Assembly: GCF_025232395.1 (NCBI RefSeq)
Contig: NZ_CP065938.1
Location: 1,736,001-1,800,000 of the forward strand
Length of the DNA: 64,000 nucleotides
Source of the DNA: Taurinivorans muris
GTDB taxonomy: Bacteria > Desulfobacterota > Desulfovibrionia > Desulfovibrionales > Desulfovibrionaceae
Reading direction: 5' to 3'
Shown here: one piece after another, positions 31,353 to 37,857 of the stretch
How the letters are laid out: each line of letters starts with the position of its first letter
Position numbering within the stretch: position 1 is the stretch's first letter
Position numbers and translations under genes: made by a program
Notes under the pieces: model-generated
Seen by the model: only the letters and a program-made list of their open reading frames with translations
Databases searched by the model: none
Told to the model about the DNA's origin: nothing

Positions 31353-32342
31353 ATGAGAAAGGTAATAATTTTTAGTTTGCTATCTACTCTTGTTTTTTCA
31401 TTTTTTTCGTTGACGGCTGCTTGGGCGGTAATGCCAATTAAATTGGCACATCCCAATGTTCCCGCAACCCCAATGGGACGAGCTTATGAATTGTTTAAAG
31501 AAGATTTGGAAAAACGTTCCAATGGATTTTTTAAAGTTCAAATTTATGATAGCTCGAAATATGGAAATTTTGATGCAGTAGTCCAAGGTATAAGCATGGG
31601 GGTATTGCAAATGGGTTCTGACGGTATTGGAAATTTTTCTGTGTTTAATGATGCTTTAATGTTATATGATATGCCATTTCTTTTTCCAAGTTATGAATCC
31701 TGTGATCTTGTTGAAGATGGACCTATTGGGTAAGAATTGGCAAAAAGCCTTGAAAAACAAGGTATTATTGGTTTAGGCTATATTGATATAGGTTATAAAC
31801 ATATTTTTAGCAACCGTCCGGTACGTAGTTTGGAAGACGCTAAAGATTTGAAGATTCGCTCAACACATTCAAAAGCACATATCGCTGTTTTACAAGCGCT
31901 TGGAATGAATCCGACTCCAATCGCATGGGGTGAAGTCTATACAACCTTACAGCAAGGTACCGTCGATGGTATTGATATTGACCTGAATTTAGCATATTTT
32001 AATAAATTTCATGAAATTACAAAATATGTGACATTAAGCGGAACGGTCTATACCCCTCACCTTGTTTTGTTTTCAAAGCGTGCTTGGGATAAACTTAACC
32101 CGGAACAACAAGGCTGGATAATGGAATCTTTTAAAGTTATGCAAGATTTTGAGCGGAAGACAAACCGTGCTAACGAAGAAAAGATCATTGCGGAAATGAA
32201 GAAAATGGGGGTTGAAGTTATTGAATTACCTCCAGAGGAAAGAGCTCGTTGGGTTGAAGCGACAAAGTCAGTTTATGAAAAGTTTGCTGATCAAGTAAAT
32301 CAAGAACAATTAAAAAGAGTTCAAGAACTTGTGCAACAATAA
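31353..32342 (+). pseudogene. TRAP transporter substrate-binding protein (DctP family), interrupted by an in-frame TAA
   Basis: Periplasmic solute receptor of a tripartite ATP-independent transporter, delivering a carboxylate- or sulfonate-like substrate to DctQM. Signal peptide at residues 1-25 (start 31353 after GGAGAAG), then IKLAHPNVPATPMGRAYELF. A TAA at 31731-31733 interrupts the frame exactly inside the conserved GPIG-x-EL motif, and the same frame then continues with ELAKSLEKQG to a normal C-terminus. Family members usually have Gln or Lys here, one base from TAA. Nothing else is damaged and both membrane subunits are intact, so the change is recent, an error, or read through. Confidence 0.85.
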
Positions 32343-32389
32343 CCTAAGCCGGAGGAAGATTTTTTCTTTCTTCGGCTTAAGAGGTTTAT

Positions 32390-32863
32390 ATGTTAAAATT
32401 ATTTGATAAAATTGATGAAAATTTATCAGCAATATTTCTGGGTGCAATGACAGTTATTACCGTAATTCAAATCGTATTTCGTTATTTTATTTCTTATTCT
32501 TTATCATGGCCGGAGGAATTGGGACGATATTTGTTTATTGCTGCCGTTTATATTGGAGCAAGTTATGCTGAAAAGGAAAATAAGCATTTAGCAATTACTA
32601 TTTTAAGAACCAACGCAGGAAAATTGTGTGCAAAGTATGTTCCTGTTTTAGCTCAAATTGTGGATTTATTGTTTTGTGTAATCATGACATGGTGGGGAAT
32701 GATTATGACACAATTTGTTTACCATTCAAATCAGTTGGCACCGGCAATTTTAGTTCCTATGTATGTTATTTATGCGGTTTTGCCTTTTGGTATGGGATTA
32801 ATGGCAATTCGGGCTTTTGTGAACTTGATTAAATTTATACAGACGGCAAGAAATGATTTTTAA
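32390..32863 (+). CDS. TRAP transporter small membrane subunit (DctQ)
   Basis: 157-residue protein with four hydrophobic helices, the DctQ architecture. Contains the family block around FRYFISYSLSWPEELGRYLF (near 30-49). It pairs with the DctM permease encoded 20 bases later and with the interrupted receptor gene upstream. GAGG site before ATG. Base composition is distinctly AT-rich compared with the ridA-lyase pair. Confidence 0.93.
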   Translation: MLKLFDKIDENLSAIFLGAMTVITVIQIVFRYFISYSLSWPEELGRYLFIAAVYIGASYAEKENKHLAITILRTNAGKLCAKYVPVLAQIVDLLFCVIMTWWGMIMTQFVYHSNQLAPAILVPMYVIYAVLPFGMGLMAIRAFVNLIKFIQTARNDF

Positions 32864-32883
32864 TGCAAAATTGAGGTGTCAGA

Positions 32884-34155
32884 ATGGAATTACCAATTTT
32901 ATTAGCAATTATTACACTTATTGTTTGTTTAACATTAAGTGTGTCCATCGGCGTTTCTATCGGACTATGTGTTGCGGTTGCTGTGATTGTCGGTGATTTG
33001 CCCGTTGAATTTTTAATGCAGAAGATGTTTAGTTCTTTGGATTCTTTTCCGTTGCTTGCAGTTCCTTTTTTTATTTTGGCAGGTGAAATCATGCAAAAAG
33101 GAAGCATGGCTCAAGCACTTTTAAATATCTCACGGTGCTTGGTAGGTCATATCACTGGCGGTATGGCACATGTTTCTGTTCTTACTTGCATGTTTTATGG
33201 TGCTTTGTCAGGATCAAGTCCCGCAACTGTTGCCGCGGTTGGAGGCATTATGATTCCTGCCATGAAAGAAGACGGATATCCGGAAGATTATGCGACAGCT
33301 GTAAATACTTCTGCTGGGTGTCTTGGAGTGATGATACCTCCTTCCGTTCCATTGATTATTTATGGGACAACGGCTAATGTTTCTGTCGGGGATCTTTTTA
33401 TTGCAGGTATTATTCCCGGGATTTTTGTTGGAATTTTTTTAATGCTGATGAGTTGGTATTTGGCAAAAAAACGTAATTATGGTAATTTGATTGAAAAAGC
33501 TTCCTGTAGGGATACGTTTGATGCATTAAATAAAGCGAAATATGCTTTACTTGTTCCTATCATTGTTTTAGGCGGTATTTATGGAGGAATAACAACTCCA
33601 ACCGAAGCAGGGGCCATAGCGGTTATTTATGCTTTTTTCGTTGAATTTTTTATTTTGAAGACATTGACATTAAAACGTATTATAGAAATTTTTAAAAGTG
33701 CCGCTGTAACCAATGCCGCAATTTTTATTGTTGTTGCGACGGCCACAGCTTTTGGACAATTATTGATGATTTATTCTGTGCCGGATTTGCTTGTTGACAC
33801 ATTATCTGGGCTTGTTTCAAATAAATATTTATTGCTTTTTGTTGTGCTTATTTTCCTTATTATTATGGGAACCTTTATGGACGCGCTTGCCAATATTCTT
33901 ATTCTTACTCCATTGCTGCAGCCTCTTCTTATGAGTGCAGGAATTGATATGACTCATTTTGGCATTATTATGATTGTCGCTTGTGCAATGGGCTTTTTGA
34001 CTCCTCCGGTTGGGGTGAATCTTTTTGTGGGCTGCGGAATTTCTGGAATGAGCATCGAACGGCTAAGTTATGCTGTTTTGCCTTTCTTGGGAGCAATGAT
34101 TGTTGCGTTGTTGCTATTGACTTATATCCCTGCAATTTCATTAATGCTTTTATAA
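32884..34155 (+). CDS. TRAP transporter large permease (DctM)
   Basis: 423-residue inner-membrane permease with about twelve helices, the normal DctM size. Family motifs include GALSGSSPATVAAVGGIMIP (near 103-122), IPPSVPLIIYGTTANVSVGDLFIAGI (near 151-176), GGITTPTEAGAIAV and the late FLTPPVGVNLFVGCGISGM. Uses the sodium gradient to import the substrate bound by the DctP receptor. The DctP-Q-M order is conserved. A 174-bp gap with no terminator separates it from the unknown gene at 34330. Confidence 0.95.
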   Translation: MELPILLAIITLIVCLTLSVSIGVSIGLCVAVAVIVGDLPVEFLMQKMFSSLDSFPLLAVPFFILAGEIMQKGSMAQALLNISRCLVGHITGGMAHVSVLTCMFYGALSGSSPATVAAVGGIMIPAMKEDGYPEDYATAVNTSAGCLGVMIPPSVPLIIYGTTANVSVGDLFIAGIIPGIFVGIFLMLMSWYLAKKRNYGNLIEKASCRDTFDALNKAKYALLVPIIVLGGIYGGITTPTEAGAIAVIYAFFVEFFILKTLTLKRIIEIFKSAAVTNAAIFIVVATATAFGQLLMIYSVPDLLVDTLSGLVSNKYLLLFVVLIFLIIMGTFMDALANILILTPLLQPLLMSAGIDMTHFGIIMIVACAMGFLTPPVGVNLFVGCGISGMSIERLSYAVLPFLGAMIVALLLLTYIPAISLMLL

Positions 34156-34329
34156 GAATTTGGTGAAAATTTTATACTGGTTATAGTGACTTATTGGATT
34201 TTCTTTGTTTTTTTAATTGAACCTGATAGCCTAATGTGAATTTTTATAATGGTTTTATAGTGATAAAAGTTTGCATTGGGCTGTTTTGTATTGTATTAAT
34301 GAAAAAAAGTAGTATTAATAAAGGTAACT

Positions 34330-35553
34330 ATGGATTTTACTGCTATTGAAATAAAACCCGCCAAGATCGCTCTTATGGGGCACAATGGAGTTGGGCATGC
34401 CGTAAGCCATTCCGGTTTTAGACAAGATGATTCTTATGGGTTTGCAATGCTTGTGAATATGTTACAATTATGTGTTCCTCTTGATTTAACAATTAAAAAT
34501 ATTTGGACGGATACTTATGGTATTGAAATTGAACTTATTTGTGGAGGAAGAGCAAAAGCTTATGTTCGGCGTGGTGTGAGCTTTGCAGAGAAAGAACTAT
34601 TAAAAAATGCTCTTGGCTTATCTTCGTATGCTCCGCAAAATTTGGCAATGAAGATTTTTGGAAGAATATACGGACAAGGTGTAAACGAAGTTTGTTCTGC
34701 TTTTAATTTAGCTTATTCTAAAGCGATATTGGATAGTTACAGAACGGCATGGACAGAAACGCATTATGCGGAAGATACCATTTCAAATAGTGCGGGAGCA
34801 TTTCTGGCTGGTTGTATGCGTATGAATGGACAAGTTGTTGCATGGATGCTGACGGTGAATGCAGGGCAGGGAGGACTTGGTCCCATTGAAGATTCTGAGG
34901 GAAATATTCCTATAGGCAGCAAGGGTGAAATCATGCAAAAAATGGGTATGGATACTATCCCTACCATTGTTCTTGAAAGTCGTGCGTATGTGCCTGCTCT
35001 ATCAAAGGGTTTGAAAGAAGCGAGTTTTTGGGTTCGTTGGAATAAAGAGTATGATAATAGTGTTGTTGGAAAAGCCTTGGTACAGGTTCTAAAAGAAGAA
35101 AGCTTACCCTATGTATTTTCTGATGATGCTTATATGCGTAATGATTTAAGCCTTGAGAAGGAGAGTGAAAGAATTGGACAATGTCTGATTGAACTGGGAA
35201 AACAATATAAGCAAAGTCAAACTTCTGCAGAACGGGTTGAAATTGCAGGAATTTTAGCACAGCTTGTTTCTGAAGATATGGGTGGAAGTATTTTTATGAG
35301 CAATAAACTTTTTGCATTAACAGCGGGTGGAGGCTTATTTCCCGGACTTGCCGCAGTTTTTTCAGTGCTTGTTCCATATTCTGAGTATGTCGTTACGCAA
35401 CAAATTGATTATAGAAAAAAGGAAATTGAGCAATCCGCCTTAGTTCTTGTAAAAGCAATTCAATATATTCTTGAACATTACGCAGAAACTTTGGAAGAAA
35501 TCAAACGGAAAAGAATGGTGATTTCTTCTGTCGAGTTATTGCAATTAAGCTGA
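34330..35553 (+). CDS. unrecognised 407-residue cytoplasmic protein linked to the TRAP cluster
   Basis: I do not recognise the family. The protein has no signal or membrane segment. Distinctive stretches are MGHNGVGHAVSHSGFRQDDS near the N-terminus, a central SNSAGAFLAGCMRMNGQVVA, then MLTVNAGQGGLGPIEDSEG (Gly-rich loop, near 180) and IPTIVLESRAYVPAL, and a C-terminal SNKLFALTAGGGLFPGLAAV. Conserved-looking Gly and Asp/Glu residues suggest an enzyme. It follows dctM in the same orientation with a similarly AT-rich composition and ends the cluster, so it may act on the transported compound. An enzyme of amino- or sulfo-acid breakdown is possible but unproven. Confidence 0.75.
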   Translation: MDFTAIEIKPAKIALMGHNGVGHAVSHSGFRQDDSYGFAMLVNMLQLCVPLDLTIKNIWTDTYGIEIELICGGRAKAYVRRGVSFAEKELLKNALGLSSYAPQNLAMKIFGRIYGQGVNEVCSAFNLAYSKAILDSYRTAWTETHYAEDTISNSAGAFLAGCMRMNGQVVAWMLTVNAGQGGLGPIEDSEGNIPIGSKGEIMQKMGMDTIPTIVLESRAYVPALSKGLKEASFWVRWNKEYDNSVVGKALVQVLKEESLPYVFSDDAYMRNDLSLEKESERIGQCLIELGKQYKQSQTSAERVEIAGILAQLVSEDMGGSIFMSNKLFALTAGGGLFPGLAAVFSVLVPYSEYVVTQQIDYRKKEIEQSALVLVKAIQYILEHYAETLEEIKRKRMVISSVELLQLS

Positions 35554-35614
35554 AATCAATAAGTGTATTTTCATCCTAAAAGTAAAATTATTGAGGTGAT
35601 ACGTTGCTATAATA

Positions 35615-35650
35615 TAAAAATCCCCCCTTAACTTCGGTTAAGGAGGGCGG
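35615..35650 (-). terminator. terminator of the DsrEFH/OsmC gene set
   Basis: CCCTTAAC-TTCG-GTTAAGGAGGG stem (UUCG-type loop) at 35622-35647; on the minus strand it is followed by ATTTTTATATT. It can also stop the plus-strand gene ending at 35553. Confidence 0.85.
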
Positions 35651-35672
35651 TTCATGATTGTTTGTGTTTGTT

Positions 35673-36110
35673 TTAGTCAACAGCAACCATGCTGAGGTTA
35701 TATTCCACTTCCATTCCGGCTTCCAAGGAATAGGTCAGCAAAGAGCCGTCAAGCATGTTTTCTTCGACCTTTTTATAAATATCGCGGTATTTTTCTTCAA
35801 GACCGATTTCAACATCAAGAATAAGCACGGAATAACGGGTTCTCATCGCGTGGTCTTTTTCTTTTTCCGTATCGGCAGAAGCGCGGATGAATTTTATTTC
35901 CGCTCCGTTTCTTTTGAGGGAATTGGCAAAGGTGTTGATGTAACAAGCCAGCGCCGCAACGCAAAGAAACCGTTGTCCCGTGTGGTCTTGGTTTCTTTCC
36001 TCGTCGGATACCGCATTGAAATTGAACTCGATTTTCGGCAGAATAACGGAGTTCACGTTATAGGTGTCAATACCTTTTTCCATGTCACGTTCAAAAGTGA
36101 TTTTCGGCAT
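35673..36110 (-). CDS. OsmC-like protein lacking the second catalytic cysteine
   Basis: 145-residue OsmC/Ohr-fold protein. The helix carrying the first reactive cysteine is present (FLCVAALACYINTF, C50 and C56), but where OsmC peroxidases have the second Cys in a CxV-type strand, this protein reads DGSLLTYSLEAG. It therefore cannot run the normal dithiol peroxidase cycle and may bind or relay sulfur or a ligand. Start at MPKITFER follows AGGAGA; an in-frame ATG 20 codons earlier is ignored. Last gene of the minus-strand set with dsrF-like, dsrE-like and dsrH-like genes. Confidence 0.75.
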   Translation of the reverse strand: MPKITFERDMEKGIDTYNVNSVILPKIEFNFNAVSDEERNQDHTGQRFLCVAALACYINTFANSLKRNGAEIKFIRASADTEKEKDHAMRTRYSVLILDVEIGLEEKYRDIYKKVEENMLDGSLLTYSLEAGMEVEYNLSMVAVD

Positions 36111-36141
36111 GGCATTCTCCTTGATGAATTTAAAGATGAAA

Positions 36142-36474
36142 TTAAAAGTGATTGATTGTTTCAGCGTCAAGACAGAGGTCTGTGATTTCGTCTTCTTCTA
36201 TGATTTCAATGCCTTCAATGATGTCCTTTTCGTCAATGCCGCGCAGTTCGAGACATTTTTTCCTGCAATAAAGGGGAGCGTCGGCGTCCAGCAATTTTTG
36301 TATCATGGCAGCATGGTAGCCTGATTTTTGGGTTGCGCACCAAACCCCTTCTTCGGAAAAAACGAGTTTGACATCGAAACCTTTTTCATGACACGCCCAA
36401 GCCATTCTGATTCCCAGGGCGGAGAGCTCGACCCCCAGGGGCTTCGTATCAAAGATAACAAAAGAATTTAACAT
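36142..36474 (-). CDS. DsrF/TusC-like sulfur relay protein
   Basis: 110-residue DsrE-superfamily protein. It opens with the characteristic strand SFVIFDTKPLG and helix, followed by a Cys-containing CRKKCLELRGI (C70, C74) at the place where DsrE/TusD-type proteins carry the persulfide cysteine, and DIIEGIEI after it. Start is set at MLNSFVIF behind an AGGAG site; an upstream in-frame ATG would overlap the preceding gene. Part of an H-E-F triplet, the order-shuffled equivalent of dsrEFH/tusBCD. These complexes pass persulfide sulfur to DsrC- or TusE-type acceptors in the cytoplasm. Confidence 0.75.
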   Translation of the reverse strand: MLNSFVIFDTKPLGVELSALGIRMAWACHEKGFDVKLVFSEEGVWCATQKSGYHAAMIQKLLDADAPLYCRKKCLELRGIDEKDIIEGIEIIEEDEITDLCLDAETINHF

Positions 36475-36485
36475 GGTTCGCTCCT

Positions 36486-36884
36486 TTAGTGCCCAATGGT
36501 GAGAAAAACATCGGAAGTCATTAAAAATTTGGTGAACGTTCCCCCTATGTCGCCCCATTGTATATTGCCGGCATAAGGATACGCTTCAATTCCGCGTGCA
36601 TGCTCATTGGTATGGCAGGTGGAAATATTCGCTCCCAGTTCGCCGAGTTCGATTAACTTTTTAATAACTTTGTTTTTTTCAATATGGTCTATGAGCGTTT
36701 GATTGATATGCAGATCTCCGGTAATCGGAGTTTCCGTTTTGGAAAGATTGACAGCATTGCCGAATAAATAAATATTTACTTTGTGTCCCTTTGCAAGAAC
36801 TGCTTTTGCCAATTTTACGGCTGTAAGGGCATCTTCGTTTTCGGCAGCTCCGGAAGTGAGCATGATGGTAAGTGTTTTCGCCAT
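36486..36884 (-). CDS. DsrE/TusD-like sulfur relay protein
   Basis: 132-residue DsrE-superfamily protein with an N-terminal TLTIMLTSGAAENEDALTAVKLA strand-helix unit and a likely persulfide cysteine at C90 in ISTCHTNEHARGI, aligned with the active Cys region of DsrE/TusD (C followed by an ARG helix). Its C-terminus (FTKFLMTSDVFLTIGH) ends on the usual hydrophobic strand. Stop codon and the next ATG are 11 bases apart, so the genes are coupled. Probably forms a heterohexamer with the H-like and F-like neighbours. Confidence 0.8.
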   Translation of the reverse strand: MAKTLTIMLTSGAAENEDALTAVKLAKAVLAKGHKVNIYLFGNAVNLSKTETPITGDLHINQTLIDHIEKNKVIKKLIELGELGANISTCHTNEHARGIEAYPYAGNIQWGDIGGTFTKFLMTSDVFLTIGH

Positions 36885-36895
36885 GGCAATTTCCT

Positions 36896-37174
36896 TTATA
36901 ATGAAACGACTTGTTCGTTATCAAATAAAATATCGGCAATTCGGGCATAGCTGACCGTTTCGCAAGTATCGCTCACTGCAATGTTTCTTGCCTCTATGGC
37001 TTCTTCTTCCGCATAAATTTCTTCAACGTTTAACGCTTCAAATTGTTTTTGCCAATATTCCGCGGCAAAGCATACGCCATCGCCAACGAGCAAAAGGATT
37101 TTATCTTCATCGCCGCCGGCAAGAGCAAGGCGCTTTATGAGCGACGGATTGGATTTATTGATAAAAAACAGCAT
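36896..37174 (-). CDS. DsrH/TusB-like sulfur relay protein
   Basis: 92-residue protein of the DsrH/TusB type. It begins MLFFINKSNPSLIKRL, has ILLLVGDGVCFAA (the GDGV turn typical of DsrH), an acidic helix with EARNI and a C-terminal YARIADILFDNEQV. Cysteines at 35 and 71 are extra to the usual pattern. AAGGAGG site. First gene after a strong hairpin, so it may be transcribed at a lower level than the hydrolase pair upstream or from its own start. Confidence 0.7.
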   Translation of the reverse strand: MLFFINKSNPSLIKRLALAGGDEDKILLLVGDGVCFAAEYWQKQFEALNVEEIYAEEEAIEARNIAVSDTCETVSYARIADILFDNEQVVSL

Positions 37175-37257
37175 GGAAGACCCTCCTTGTCATAGGGGTA
37201 TTGTTTTCATCCGCTTGTTATAAAAGAAAAAGGGAAGGGGTGTTTTTGAATAAAACG

Positions 37258-37289
37258 GTACCCGCATTTGTGAAAACAAATGCGGGTAC
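37258..37289 (-). terminator. 14-bp hairpin between the hydrolase pair and the DsrH-like gene
   Basis: GTACCCGCATTTGT-GAAA-ACAAATGCGGGTAC, a perfect 14-bp stem with a tetraloop, eight bases past the stop. On the minus strand the following GTTTTATTC is only a moderate T run, so partial termination (an attenuator) or an mRNA stabiliser is as likely as a full stop. Confidence 0.65.
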
Positions 37290-37296
37290 GGATTGA

Positions 37297-37836
37297 TTAT
37301 GCGCAGTCGTGTTTATCCCATGGTTCCCTGTTGTCACGGGCGATAACGGATTCCATGCGGCTGATCGCTTCTTTCAGTTTGTTGATTTCGGAAATTTTGA
37401 GGTTCGGGTCTTTCATCATTTGATATAAAATGGCGCCGGTACATTCTGCCGTAATCGGCAAATCGGTGATGTTGGCGATGGTCACGTAAATATCTTGGGC
37501 ATTGACGGCACGGTTCACCGCACCGGCTTTATTGTTTACGCCGTGTCCCCAAAATGCCGCGCCCTTATCGGAAACCACAACAACAAGGGTTCTGCGGTCA
37601 ACGTTTTCAAGAATCACATCAATATTGCCGTCTTTTGTGTATACGCAAGCCTCTCCGGCTTCAAGCGCCTTTACAGCCTCATCGCAGCTTGCGATGCTTT
37701 TGCCGTAGCCTGCGACAAGGGTTTCCAAACCGTTTGCATCCGCTTGTGCGAAGGTTGCGCATTTTTTACCGAATTTACTGTCCGCGTCAAATGCCACAGC
37801 ATTTGAGAAAATGATAATCGCTTTTTTTTCAGCCAT
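37297..37836 (-). CDS. small protein resembling the C-terminal part of alkaline-phosphatase-superfamily enzymes
   Basis: 179 residues, cytoplasmic. Residues ~80-155 look like an AlkP-superfamily C-terminal core: DRRTLVVVVSDKGA stands where active enzymes have a SDHG motif (His replaced by Lys), then FWGHGVNNKAG and QDIYVTIANITDLPITAE. The tail DI-x-x-T...T-x-x-P...G-x-I-x-YQ...PN matches, position for position, the last 35 residues of the large hydrolase encoded just upstream, indicating common origin. The N-terminal half (IIIFSNAVAFDADSKFG) carries no nucleophile motif. Likely a pseudoenzyme or partner subunit; function inferred only. Confidence 0.55.
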   Translation of the reverse strand: MAEKKAIIIFSNAVAFDADSKFGKKCATFAQADANGLETLVAGYGKSIASCDEAVKALEAGEACVYTKDGNIDVILENVDRRTLVVVVSDKGAAFWGHGVNNKAGAVNRAVNAQDIYVTIANITDLPITAECTGAILYQMMKDPNLKISEINKLKEAISRMESVIARDNREPWDKHDCA

Positions 37837-37857
37837 GATATTTTTCCTTTTTTGATA

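Noticed and set aside
31731-31733. Recoding of the stop in the TRAP receptor gene as selenocysteine
   Set aside because: The codon is TAA, not TGA, and no SECIS-like hairpin follows.
34330-35553. Identification as a CyuA/YhaM-type L-cysteine desulfidase from its place beside the PLP lyase
   Set aside because: The expected cysteine motifs for the iron-sulfur cluster are missing and the overall sequence pattern differs, so I leave it unassigned.
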